A program made the position numbers and the translations under genes. From NCBI GenBank assembly GCA_022813625.1, contig JAKLMB010000007.1, forward strand, positions 1,364,001 to 1,428,000: a DNA stretch of 64,000 bases, read 5' to 3'. Source of the stretch: Aaosphaeria pasadenensis (lineage: Eukaryota; Ascomycota; Dothideomycetes; Pleosporales). Below the pieces are notes generated by a model, which worked only from the letters and a program-made list of their open reading frames with translations, searched no databases and was not told the DNA's origin. This document shows, in pieces, positions 23,445-35,265 of the stretch; within the stretch, counting starts at the first letter, position 1; every line of letters begins with the position of its first letter.

Positions 23445-24547
23445 CTAGTGCACCATGACATCGGCGTTTCCTTGAGTGACTGGCTGTTGCGCAGAAGTCT
23501 GCTTCGGCTCACCGTTCTGCCCTGCCTCGTCCATCTCCATATCGTCATCTCCTCCTTCCTCGCCTTCCTCTTCCTCCTCCTCCTCGTCCTCGGAGTCTTC
23601 GATATCAATCTCTTCGCTGCCAGCTTCAGAAGCGGCATCTTCTTCCGGCTGGGGACCTGCGGTATCTTCAGCACCTGCCATTTCAGCGTCCTCAGCCCCG
23701 GCGGCGGCGGCACCCTCTTGGGCGCCTTCGGCCTCCTCCTCCTCTTCTTCCTCCTCTTCTATACCATACTGATCGCCGTCCGCGACAAGATCGGCCTCGG
23801 GCTGGTCAGGGGGGAACTCTGGTGGTGCCGATTCCTCGGAATCCCTAGTGAGGATTTATCAGTACGCACTTCGAGGGAAAGAAAAAAAGCCGTGTATTTG
23901 CACAGGGAATAGCACAAAATAAGGCGTAGATAGGGGAAAAACTCACCACTTGATCGCGAAGCGAGTAACACGGGGCTTCTCGGCCAAGATGTGCCTTCTC
24001 ACCTTCTCGATGACGGGTTTGGCCGGGGGTTCGAGCTGCAATGCCTCGTCCATGTATTCATTGTTGACATAGTATCCCACGCGGACGAATTCGCGATCTT
24101 CGTATGAGCAGCTGAGCAGGATGACGGTCACGCCGATGATCTCGCTGTTCGGGATGCGCGCAAGGTCGGGGGCCTCGGCCTTGAAGATGAACTTGTTCAC
24201 ACCGACGGGGATTGGGCCGACTAGGACGGAATCGAGCTCTTGGTCATATTCGTTTCTGGACGTGAGGGTCAGCGCGAGACTTTTCACGCGAATGATGGAG
24301 ATGGGCGAGAGAGGACGAGGGACTTACGAGGTGGCGGAACCGACGTAGGTGAGCTTCCATTCGAGATCTTCAAGTGGCGGTGAATTAGCAGACGGGCCTA
24401 CGGGCGAGGACGAGGGCTCATGAGGTAGAAGTAGCTACCTTTTTGCAATTGCTCCAGGCACTCGAAGGTGATTTCGAACTCATACGGGGCGTCAAAGGTT
24501 GCAGGATTGTTCTTGACCTCCACGCCGAGGAGAGAGACAACAGACAT
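23445..24547 (-). CDS. asf1: Histone H3-H4 chaperone Asf1
   Basis: Four exons read 24547-24439, 24367-24328, 24255-23947, 23844-23445; the second is only 40 nt. The 285-residue product starts MSVVSLLGVEVKNNPATF. The Ig-like core (about 1-155) includes FEITFECLEQL, DLEWKLTYVGSA, YDQELDSVLVGPIPVG and ILAEKPRVTRFAIKWD, all diagnostic. The C-terminal about 125 residues are an acidic tail with long Glu/Asp runs, as in yeasts and moulds. Asf1 hands H3-H4 to CAF-1 and HIRA and supports H3K56 acetylation in the nucleus. Introns of 71, 72 and 102 nt are longer than others here. It is divergent from skt5 across a 2.4 kb repeat-rich region. Confidence 0.96.
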
Positions 24548-26912
24548 GTTGTTGGTGCCGAGTGGGGCAAGAAGGAAGGATGGAAGAGTGGGTGGGTGAT
24601 GGAGACTGGGAAACCGAGATGCTATTGATTCGGGGAGTGGTTTAATGGAGAGGTTGTTATCGTACGGAGTACTTGTTGTCTTTAAGAGTGGTGGTGAAAA
24701 GGAAGAGTAGGAAGAGAGAGAGAGTATGTGTGTGTGTGTTTGTTGTTTGAGCAGCGGTAGTTGGTTGTTAAGGTACTCCGTACAAAAGAGTAAATTGACC
24801 AGGTACCTTCTGGGTACCTCCCGGGTACCACCTAGGAACCTTCTAGGTAGGTAATAGGTTAGAGCAGGTCAAAGTACTTGATAGGTTAATACAAGTCACT
24901 TAGTGTAACCAGGCCAGGAAGGGGAATTCGATCAGGCTAAACCGCATCTGGGTGGGACGTGTCGTCTCGACTCAGTTCTCAAAGTCTCAAGGACAGATAC
25001 GAGTACTCCATACCTTCATGATAGTAATGACGCGTTATTTCTATCAATCACGATTAATCGCGTTCTTATTATTATCCGATCTCATTCTCAATACGGAGTG
25101 CGGATAGATGATATTCATTCGTTTGACGTATCTGACGTGTTCAGTGGGTTTGACGTGGGCGCGTCGCGAAATCCAAAACCAATTAGATCACGTGCATGCC
25201 CGCCTCGAGCTGAAAATGCCGAACAATGTATGGACTATGGAGTCCAGTGGTGAAACCCCCTCGATGGAAATTTGGGGGATTTCTCGGTCCAAGAATCGAC
25301 ATTGACCAACTAAATAGATACGGAGTAGTTCACTTGGACAAATAGGTCGGTTTACAAATCTAAGTCGAAGCTACAGTATGTATGGTATGGATGGTTATAT
25401 CTTATACCACATGTTACGCTATGCGAAGGAATACGAACCCACGATGAGGAGCAGCAGCTGGCTATCTTGATACATAAATAAATGCCCACCCAACAACGTA
25501 GCTAGGGTCTCGCATTGCCCCCCTGATGAATTACTCGTACTCTTAGTCGTAGGCTCGTAGCATGCTGCACGCATCTTACACACACAGTAGTTACACAGTG
25601 GGTAAGTAGAAGCGTAATTATGGGAAGAATTAGGTCAGGCTCGAGCTCAGCCTCAGCCTCAACGCGGCGCAATCCAGGCTGGCGCCGTCACGTCCAGCCA
25701 CGAATAGTACTCGTAATAACAGTATGTACTTCGTAGTAGGACTGTGTCGTGTAGGGAGTAATTGAGTTAAGAGGGTTGAAGGGCGAATGATATAGATAGA
25801 TACTCCGTACCCTCCCTCCTCTCTCTGTACATCTCCTATTACTCTCCTATTGACACTGCGCGTCCCACCTTGTCTGCTGGCCATTTGAGTCACCTAACCT
25901 ACGGAGTACCTACGTTCCTACGTAGATGATGGATTGTTCCCATCATTCACACCCACGATAGCTTACTGTGAACGAGTACCTCCTATGAGTAGGCTCTTGA
26001 CCACAAGTCACCACCGTTGTTCTGTACTGTTCCGTACTGTTCCGCAGAGAGATCTTGCGTGACGACCAACAGATTAATCACCCAGAGAGAAAACCCCCCC
26101 TCCCTCTACGTTTGTTGATGATGCATTAGAATTTTCCAAAGAGCTCTATTCCATTGTCATTTTCATTTTCATTTTGCTCCTACTCTTACTCCTGCCTATA
26201 CTCTTTGCGTACGAGCATAGGTACTCCGTACCTAGGTACCTTGCATTGGGCACCTGTCCAAGTACTCCGCACATAAACACATTGGGACGTTGAAACTTGG
26301 AACCAACCCACATACACAGGGCGGGCTGGTTTGTACCTACCTAGCCATCACGATCACTGTATACTCCGTATACTATACTACAAGGTAAGTACCGAGTACA
26401 ATACCTGCCTGCACAGAACCTACCTCACAGTACTTGCGAAGGCTACGAGTAATTACGGCGAAGTACCGAATACGTGCATACGTTGTCGTCTCCTCCCCTC
26501 TCCCTCCTCCGAGTCTACTGTCGACAGTCGACAGTCTACCCTTAGTTAGCTAAGGTGGTCTTAATTTCCTAGGTAGCTCGTACCTAGGTACGGTGTATAT
26601 AATTGGTTACGTATATGAGGTGCTTTTCCTAAAGTACTCGTAACTCGTACGGTGTACATACTTCCACCCCCCTCCCCTCCCACCTCCCGCCAAGAAACTC
26701 CAGGTAAGTCGACCTCAATCCTGAGACACTGTCACTGTTCACGGATTTACCACCTAACCTTTCTTCCTTCATTCATGCCTGCGTTCTGGTCTTTCTTGTC
26801 GCGAATAACCAGTACACCGCAGAGTACCTTTATATTTCGGGACAACGGCTGACCTTATTTTCCTCAGTCTCTTTCATCACTTTAGCCTGCTGCCCGCACA
26901 CAAACCCAAACA
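24548..26912. promoter_or_regulatory. Repeat-rich divergent intergenic region between asf1 and skt5
   Basis: 2.4 kb with no supportable gene. It contains seven exact TACGGAGTA/TACTCCGTA copies (24663, 24774, 25319, 25801, 25900, 26222, 26362), TACCTAGGTA at 26229 and 26581, several GGTACC sites, and a GA/GT microsatellite at about 24713-24745. A GTCGACAGTCGACAGTC repeat lies near 26520-26536. Both promoters must lie here. Confidence 0.7.
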
Positions 26913-29764
26913 ATGAGCTACCAGCAAGGCCAACCACAGCTTGGGGCTACATTCGTTCCCGGTGGTTTCGATGACTACTATATGCCGGCACCCTCGCCAG
27001 AGGTCATTTCGCCAGCTCCTCAGCGGTCGGTTCACTCTCCTCGTCTCCCCCTACGTCTCCCCCTCTCCGATCGCATTGGCTGATGTGTTGTATGACATAG
27101 GATAATGCCTGAGGTGCCCGAGAACATGCAGGAGAACATTGCCCACATGGAACTCGAGGCCAACGGACCGCGGAATCCCCATGCGCCCATGTCACCTCCT
27201 CTAGCACAATCGCATAATCAGACACAAAACTTTCCCCCTCGCTCGACGAGCTTCCAAAGTGACCACCAACCCGCCGGCGGCGCACAGGGTGGCCAGTCAC
27301 CCTGGCCCCAAAGACACCAGAGCATATCCTCTACCTTCAAGCAACCCCCCAATGTACAACCGCAGCCTATTCAGCAGCTACAGCACCATCAACAGCAGCA
27401 GGCATCTCACGACTATAGTCAATTCGCAGCAACGAACGATACCCCCAACTTCTCCCCATTTCCTCAGCTCCAATCTCGCCCTTCAAACGTCCCGCCTTCC
27501 GATGACGAGAAGGAGGCAGTCCTCGAGAATGCCCGTTTGCCCGTTCTCAATTCCAACGATCCCGAGATGCAGCTTGCATGGGCACAGGACGCTCTATCAT
27601 ATGTCGACGCCGCAATGCTGCACGAGCAGCGCCTGGCCTTGATACACGAAGCACGACCCGTCACACCACAAGTGGAGCATCAACTCAGGGTCGATGCTAT
27701 GAATGTGGTTAGCTTCCTCGCAGATCAACATCATCCAAAAGCCGAATTCATGCGGGGAATGTGGCTCGAATTTGGCAAGTTTGGTCTACGGGTCGACAAG
27801 AAAGAGGCGTTCAGGTGTTATACGCGCGCAGCATCAAAAGGGTATGCGCGGGCAGAATATCGCATGGGCATGCAATTCGAGCAATCAAATGATCCCATCA
27901 AGGCACTCCAGCATTACAAGCTGGGCTCGGAAGCTGGCGATTCGGCCTCCAATTACCGCCTCGGAATGATGACATTGCTTGGGCAGCATGGGCAACCCCA
28001 AGATTACGCAAAGGGACTACAGTTGATTAGGCAGGCGGCCAGCACTGCCGATGAGAATGCCCCACAGGGGGCCTATGTACTGGGTATGCTCCAAGCCCGC
28101 GAACTGCCCCAGATCAATGTGCCGGAAGTCTATCTACCTTACGACGACAAGGCTGCGAAGCAGAATGTCGAAAAGGCGGCCTACCTTGGGTTTGCAAAAG
28201 CCCAGCTTAAGATGGGCTCTGCTTATGAGCTCTGCAGCATGGGCTGCGAATTCAATCCGACCTTGTCCATGCACTATAACGCCCTGGCTGCCAGGCAAGG
28301 AGAGTCTGAGGCCGACATGGCGATTAGCAAATGGTTCCTATGCGGCTATGAAGGGGAGTTTCCGAAGAATGAGGAACTCGCATACGAGTATGCCCGCCGC
28401 GCCGCTCTAACAGGCCTCGCCACGGCAGAGTTCGCAATGGGATATTTCAACGAGATTGGCATGCACGTTCCGGTCAACCTTGAACTGTCTCTAGAATGGT
28501 ACGAAAAGGCATCAAAGAATGGAAACAAGGATGCTGCTGCACGCATCGAAAGCATCTCCAAATCTCGCACACTCTCCAAAATCGACCATGAAAAGATTGC
28601 CATCAACAAGATCAAGTCGCAACATGGCTCCATGCGCGGACAACGCCCTGCGAGATTGCAAAAGGCTGCGGCGCCGGCGCTACCTACCGTCGTAGACAAC
28701 AGCCCATCCGACTACGGCGATTCGCCCTCGTTATCGACGCCCACCTCTCGCTTCCCCGATCGGACGACTTCCACCACCCCGTATCCAATCTCGGACAAGC
28801 CTCCCAGTGTCGGTAGCACTGCACCAACCTCCGCGCCGTATGGCGACCGTCCGGCCACCGTTACTCCATACCCCATGGACAACGGGCCTCCCAATCTAGG
28901 CGGTGGCGGCGGTCCTAGGCCGATGGCTGGAGGTTTCGCACCAGAAGTACGCTCGGCCACCGCGCGCCCTGATGCGCGACCCTCCTCGTCTGCCTTCAAC
29001 ATCAATCCAAACGTTTACAGTCCCGGGTCAGGACGTGGTTCTGGTCCTGACGGTTATGGACGTGGCCGTGGCAACATGGGGCCACTTCCTTTGCGCCCCA
29101 ACACCAGCGTGGACGATATGGGACAGGGTAGAGGGAGACTTCCAAGTGGAGGGTACGGCGGTGGCCCCCCGCCAGGTGCATACAGACAACCAGGCGGGCC
29201 AAGTGCTGAACGGCCAGAGGTTCGACCGGCGACCGTTCAACCCGCTGATATTGGCTTCAACGCGCCGGACGGTCGTAACAAGCTCCAGAAACCAGGCCAG
29301 CCGATCAAGAAGCAACCGACCCTGCCTGATATTGGCTATATCGCACCTTTAGAGACCAGACAGCACACTCGACCTTCAACAGTACAGCCCGGTCAGGAAA
29401 GCAGAGGCTCGAGTCGTCCAGAACGTCCCTCAACCGCTGTTTCTGGGGGTCGAACAAGCTCACGCCCCGGCTCTGCTGGACGACCCTCACAGCATGAACC
29501 GCTGGCGCGGCCAGGCACCACCACACCGAAACCGAATCCTTCACATCAGACCCCCAAGCCGAATGCAGCGCCTGCCGGAAAGCCGCCTGCTGCGAAACCA
29601 CCTGTTGCGAAACCACCTGCGCCTGCCGGTCCCCCTGGAAAAGGCCCCAAAACCTTCGATGAAATGGGTATCGGACAAGCACCCAAGGATAACGATTGCG
29701 TGAGTCAATGAAACCCAAATTTCCATGTGCCCGATTGCTAACAATAGGTCAGGTTGTCATGTAG
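26913..29764 (+). CDS. skt5: Chitin synthase activator, Skt5/Chs4 family, with Sel1 repeats and CaaX box
   Basis: Three exons (26913-27025, 27101-29699, 29753-29764) give 907 residues. The N-terminus is Gln/Pro/Ser-rich. Residues about 248-522 hold Sel1-like repeats (for example EAFRCYTRAASKGYARAEYRMG and KAAYLGFAKAQLKMGSAYE). A long Pro/Arg/Gly-rich disordered tail follows, including AAKPPVAKPPAPAG. The last exon is just 12 nt and turns the end into DNDCVVM, a CaaX prenylation signal (Cys904), as in yeast Chs4/Skt5, which recruits and activates chitin synthase III at the plasma membrane. Without this splice the frame would end SQ and lose the signal. Intron 1 has a GTCGGT donor. It is tandem with hop2. 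Confidence 0.93.
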
Positions 29765-30222
29765 TTCAAAATGCTTATGGAGATGCATGATGCATGATTG
29801 GGTATTGGATATCATTGGGCTTTTTAACAAGGTGGTTTTGCATAGCGAATTGTTTCTTGATAGATATGGTACAGTCAGTCAAGCGCGCTGCTGTGCCTCT
29901 GACTGACTTTCCTTTATACCCATGAAAGACGAAACGATGCGTTTGAAAACTGTTGGCTTATCATCGTCTCCCCAACTTGTCGTGCGCCTGGCGTGCTTTC
30001 GCTCAAAGCCCTTGGTTAAGTCATCTGCGCGTACCTGCCATTCTTGAATGCTTAGCTCCCTTCCTTCCCTCCTCTTCGATATTACGACGACTTCACTTAT
30101 AAAGGAACACCCACTTCGTGCCACAAGCCACCTCTCTGCTTTCTCTATAAGAAAAGTCTACAGAATATTCCTGTCCGAGTCCTGTCCAGAAACATCTTTG
30201 TTCCTTCTCACCAGTAAGGTCG
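29765..30222. other. Intergenic between skt5 and hop2
   Basis: 458 bases with the skt5 3' end and hop2 promoter. Frames here are short and featureless. Confidence 0.4.
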
Positions 30223-31211
30223 ATGGCGCCGCGTAAAGCACAGGTGTCGGCCAACGAAGCCGCAGATACTATTCTGGACTACTTGCGTAAGTCAAGAAAG
30301 CAAGGAAAATATCCTGGAGCGAGGACTGACAGCCTTCACTAGGGAATCAGAAGTGAGTTCGCAGTACCTTATGCAATTAGGCTACTCCAACGCGGTCCTG
30401 GTTGACAAATATTGTATCCTAGTCGTCCTTATTCAGTGAGTCCTTAAGCATACACGTACCCGTCTCAAATGAAGCAGGGGAACTTATACATCAAAAGGCC
30501 ACCGATGTTTCCGCCAACCTGCATAATAAAGTCACCAAAGGTGTGTCGATTGCGTGAAGATGATGTTTCATCACGAACCCTGGTGACATCGATTTAGCTG
30601 CAGCACAAAAGATTCTCAAAGACCTCCATGAAGGTAAACAGATCGAAGGTCGAGCTTCAGGTACCTAGACCCAAAAGCGCCTTAGCAATCAATGCGCGCT
30701 GAATCGTTACGCAGGCAAGCAATGGGTCTATCATGCTCTACAGGTGCATATCATTTGTCCACCACCTGCCCTCTACCCTCCTCGCATACTCACACCAACC
30801 TGATAGGACAGCGAGGGCACCCTGAACTCTGACCAGCTGAGCGATCTCGAGTCTGACATCACTTCCCTGCGCAGCCAGACCGCTACGTTGCAAGCCTCTG
30901 CCAAGTTACTCCGTAGCACACTCTCCGCACTCAATTCGACACTGACCACTGCCGCTCTTGTCACCAATATCGCCACAATGCAGGGTGAAAGAGAGGCGAT
31001 CCGAGGGAGACTGAGCATGTTGCAGGCGGGAAATATGAATAAGGCCACACCAGAGGAGAGGGAGACGTTGCAAACGGGATGGAACAAGTGGAATGATAAG
31101 GCGAGGAAAATGGAAAGCATTACGCATAATATGTGGAGAATCATTGAGGATGCAGTCCAGGAAAAGGAAGAGCGAGACAGGATCAGGGAGCAGCTAGGTT
31201 TGGATGAATGA
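30223..31211 (+). CDS. hop2: Meiotic homologous-pairing protein Hop2
   Basis: Seven exons: 30223-30286, 30343-30352, 30423-30435, 30498-30540, 30598-30660, 30715-30743, 30807-31211. They close in frame to 208 residues. Exons 2 and 3 are microexons of 10 and 13 nt; only with both does the winged-helix read LRNQNRPYSATDVSANL then HNKVTKAAAQKILKDLHEG and GKQWVYHALQ, the TBPIP/Hop2 DNA-binding fold. From about 75 the protein is helical with a leucine-rich coiled coil that would pair with Mnd1, and the C-terminal part carries the basic/aromatic WNKWNDKARKM segment. Hop2-Mnd1 stimulates Dmc1/Rad51 strand exchange in meiosis, so an intact gene suggests a sexual cycle. It converges with atg22 222 bases away. 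Confidence 0.93.
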
Positions 31212-31433
31212 ATCGGAAAGCAGAGGGCGTTCCTCCTTGCCGATGTTAACCCTCTTCATTTAAGCCGGGCTATGATAAGAGTCTTCCTGCTCAAGGGTGG
31301 ATTCGCACTCCGTACATGATAATGTTTGAGATTAGATTAAGTAATTATCTTGAACCTGCGCCAGTCGCTTGCTGAAATGCACGACGCAAAATGGAAAGCT
31401 GCATGTATGGATTTATCCCATTAAACCAGCTAG

Positions 31434-33714
31434 TTATGCTTCATCTCGCTCCAAAGGTGGCGTTCGATCTCCTGCCAGGGCGGAAGGTTCCTCCTCTAGA
31501 GGAACAATTAGTTGTTCGAGCTTCTTCGCCAATGCTATGCCCTCCTTCCTGCCCCTTTCCACATCCACACACATCATTATCGGGAATGGCAATCCGACCA
31601 ATAGTGCGAGAAACCAAAATGCCTGTCTGGACGTCAGTACTACGATCGTAGAATAGAGAACCGGTTATGGCTAGTAAAAACATACGGGACGTATCTCCCC
31701 ATAAGCATCTGTGATGGCACCAACGATTGCAGGGCCAAACACGCTGCTCCCTTTATCCGTGATCGCGTACAACGCATAAAATGCGGCTTCGAAGCCAGGA
31801 GGAATAAGTTCACCATAAAGGCTTCTGCAATAACTACTGAGGCCACCCAAAACGAAGCCATACACGGCGCCCAGAGGATACATTTCCCATTGTTGCTGCA
31901 GCCCGAATGAACCGAAGCGACGTATTGCAGGGATGTAGCCGAGAAGACCGTAGATTGGAATCATTTCGAAGAGGACGATGCAGGCGAGGATCGTCTGTGA
32001 GGGGCGGAGCGACATAAAGATACTGATCCGGGACCAGGTGAAAGCACCGATGATGCCCGAGAGTGTAACAATAACGTTGATTAGGGCAAGCATAGCATAA
32101 GACATGCCCAAGGTGGTTTTGGCAAATAAGATGGCCGTCCCAGACACGGTCGCAATGCTGTCTGATAGTAGAAACCACGCGGCAAGAAAGGTGAGTACAT
32201 CTCTCAGCATGCGCGCATGCTTTACAGTGCGGCCAAGTTGTTTCCACGAATACACTATTTCACGTGAGAAGGGATACGGCGTACAACAACAGAAGTGACT
32301 TACCAAAGTATGCTAGTCCAGTATGGAAGTTACTTGCTTGGGTCGCGATCTTGAGCGGTGGTCCTGGCCGAGGACGGAGCCAGAATGCAGTTGGAATGGT
32401 AAAGACAAACCACCACGCTCCAATGATGAATAGTACAAGCCGCAGACTGAAGTTCCCACTTTGAAAAAAAATGACGATGAGAATCGATAGTGTCTGCACC
32501 AGTAAAGCTGCGATGTAGCCGATCGCAATGCCATAAGAGGAGATCTTAGTAGACAGTGCCAGTTCCTGGGATGGAGTCGCATGAGAGCGGGGGTTTGGCA
32601 CGGTGAGGTCAGGAGAGGTGTGGTTTCGCGGAAGTAGTGCGGTCGTCGCGTCTGCCACGCTGTCCAATACATTCTCCGAGGCCGCAAGCTCATTGGAGAA
32701 ATGCGCTTCTTCGATAAGTGACGGATCGTCCAAGTCCTCATCGTCCAGATAGGATGAGTGCTGTGAGTCATTGGCGTACTTGACAGTAGGATGGTTGCGC
32801 ACGAGCAGCGGTAGAAAGGAATTCAGGAGAACGAAGCTCGAACCGAAGCAGGTGTTTGCGATTATTGCCAGTAAAGCGCCGAGAATGTAGACTCGAGGAA
32901 CGATTGGAAGAAATAACATGGTGGATATCGATCCTATGAAAGCGAACCAGAGCAGGAACGTCTTTCGAAAGCGACCGTGATCAGCTGCTCCGGATATGGA
33001 TATTATAAGAAGCGCCTGAATTAAGACGCTGATAGAGAATGTGTACATTGCAAAGCTTGCCGTGTTGATTTCGATGCCTAGTATGTAGACTACACATTGG
33101 CCTTTGTCTGGGTGAACTGGTGTGGACCAGGACGATGGTGAAGATGGGCTTGGGTGAAGAGTCGATTTGCACGATGTGGTACGGTCGGATAAAAGAACGC
33201 CATTCTCTCTCGCAAGCTGTTCAAGGGTAACGGGGATGAAGCTTCCTAGAGTTGTGGTCAGTTGTGAGGGGATAAACCTGGGTCGAGTGCAGACGCGGTA
33301 GAGTGAGGATAGGTAGGTAGGTAGGTAGGTAGGTACGAGTAAGTAGATATATGTAGAAGGAAAGATCTCGTACCAATTCCACAGACAACGAACACCTAGG
33401 TGAGTAAACGTCGATTAGCTTTGACTATTATAATGGGCGTTCCACTCGAAAGGTGGGTATGGGGAGCTATGCGGTACCTCTGCGGCCCAGCCATACATGT
33501 AGAAGCCTGATAGTTCCTTGTCGCTGGTCAGGCGGGTGTCGTCGCCCTCGAAGCGAGGTGGAGCAGTGACATTGTCCATGTCGGAGGGATGCTCTGAGAT
33601 GCTCTGTTCGTCATCGGCCTCGTTGGACTGGGATGAGGATGGGACGGAGAGCTTGGAGGCTGCGGAGACATGACGGGTAAGCTCCGGGCGCGGCTCTGGT
33701 ACTCGCGGCACCAT
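31434..33714 (-). CDS. atg22: Vacuolar amino acid permease, Atg22 family
   Basis: Five exons read 33714-33478, 33395-33374, 33245-32304, 32254-31686, 31622-31434 and give 652 residues; exon 2 is a 22-nt microexon (VFVVCGIG). A cytosolic N-terminus with acidic Ser-rich segments precedes GFYMYGWAAEVF, the first helix typical of Atg22. About 12 hydrophobic helices follow, with a long acidic loop in the middle (about 210-270, SYLDDEDLDDPSL) and RRFGSFGLQQQWEMYPLGAVYGF near the end. Atg22 exports amino acids from the vacuole after autophagic breakdown in yeast. Intron 2 (128 nt) contains a (GGTA)6 repeat. It is divergent from med14. Confidence 0.93.
33311..33335. repeat. (GGTA)n tetranucleotide repeat inside atg22 intron 2
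   Basis: Six tandem GGTA units on the plus strand (TACC on the gene strand), wholly within the 128-nt intron. A shorter relative, (GGTA)2(GGTG)3, lies at about 42785-42805 outside genes. Confidence 0.85.
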
Positions 33715-35265
33715 GATTACATCACATCACCTGCAATGAAACATGGCGTTGCAAGGTGAGCGGCGAAGGGGTGGATTAGGCAGTTGGACAGGCGGACAGG
33801 CGGACAGGAAGTGCGAAGGCGAAGGCGAAAGGCGAAGGTTGAGGGGAGGTAGGGGTTGGAAATAGAAGGAGAAGGGAAAGAATAAGAAGAGGAAAAGGAC
33901 GATGAGGAGGAAGAGGCAGACGGCAAGAGCGTGGGTTAGGAACTCTTGGTACATTAGGTACATACGAGTAACTGTACATAGTAAGAGTAGTGAACAGTAC
34001 TCCGTATGTACATAGGTACTTAGGTGCCCAAGGATGCATACTTGGAATTGGTACCCAAGGTGGTAAGGCATCTAAGTACCTACCTATAGTGGACTAAGTA
34101 CCCACCACCCACCTAATGAACCGGGAGATCAATAGCAACCAACCTAGGTCCACAGTACGGTGACAGTAGACGAGACAAGGCAAGAATTAAGTTACGAGTA
34201 ACTAACTACTCCGTACCCTCACTCGTATGAACAAGGAGATTCTGTGTACTTGGCTAGATACTAGAGCGTGACCTGCTTTTGTCCGTCTTGAGTCCTACTC
34301 TCTTTCATCCTCAATCCCCAGCCACGCGCGTAGTTGCAACCACAAAGACTCTCAATACTCAGTACTCCGCACTCCGTACTCCGTAGCTAATGATGAGTCG
34401 TGTTTGCAATACATCGCCTTTTAGTATTAAAATAGGTCAGTACGTAATTGTACTGGTACATTCTGGTATTGTGCTGTAGTTACGGAGTAGTAGTTACTCG
34501 TTGGTACGGAGGCAGTAAGTATACTTGTACATTGGTACGAGGAGGGTGAGCCCGCCAAGCTGGGACTAAACCCGATTCAATCGGCCTCCCATTCATCCAT
34601 TCCCATTCCCATGCCCATTCCCCGTCCGTCCAACAACCTCACTCACACACATTATCACCATCACCATCACCATCACCACCACTACCAATACCACAAATAC
34701 CACCATCTGCGTCGCATCACTCGCCATTTTCATACGCGCCCATCCTTCAACAACGCCCGCTTCCCTCCTTCCACGCCCTTATCGAACCCTTGCGCTTCCC
34801 CGTTGACCCTCGGACGCGACTCAACTTCCTTTACCCGCACACCTCCATCGTCACCGTACTGCGAGCTCTGGCAGCTCGAATCAGCAATGAGGTAGGCTCA
34901 TTATTGCAACAAACATACTCCCGCCATTCTCTGCGTTGCCACTTCCTCCCGTCGCCCCCGCGACTCTTTGCGATCCGTTTGCGCGACTACTTCCGCACAC
35001 GTTACGCCTACCATCCGTGGCCCCTTTGTGCCCCCATATCCAACCATACTATAACACACGTTTCTGCCATCGCGACTTGTCATCCTTGAATCCCTAGTGG
35101 TGTCGCGCCCTTTGCTTATTGCCTGTTTCCTCGGAACTATAAGCTGCGTGAATCAAGATACAGTCGTCTTACAGCAAAAGTCCTGTGGAGGAGGTTTCGC
35201 CCAAGGTCGCGGAGAGCGACAGGAGCGGCGACCGCGCCGAAGAGCTGGAAGACCGAGGTCAGACT
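33715..35265. promoter_or_regulatory. Divergent intergenic region between atg22 and med14
   Basis: 1.55 kb without a supportable gene. Four exact TACGGAGTA/TACTCCGTA copies (33998, 34207, 34377, 34481) lie within 500 bases, with near copies such as TACTCCGCA at 34363. From about 34560 the plus strand is C-rich and holds a (CACCAT)n microsatellite at about 34649-34680; this part is probably med14 leader. The open frame leading into med14 extends upstream of the first ATG but has only GTG/CTG starts. Confidence 0.6.

Noticed and set aside
23448..23912. Long plus-strand open frames opposite the 3' part of asf1
   Set aside because: They arise from the low-complexity Glu/Asp codons of the Asf1 acidic tail read in antisense; the product is Leu/Ser runs.
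34611..34895. His-rich frame upstream of med14
   Set aside because: The polyhistidine is just the CACCAT microsatellite; the frame does not join med14 and looks like leader DNA.
35185..35265. N-terminal extension of Med14 from a GTG codon
   Set aside because: No ATG in this segment; the first in-frame ATG is 35266, so the extension would need a non-standard start.
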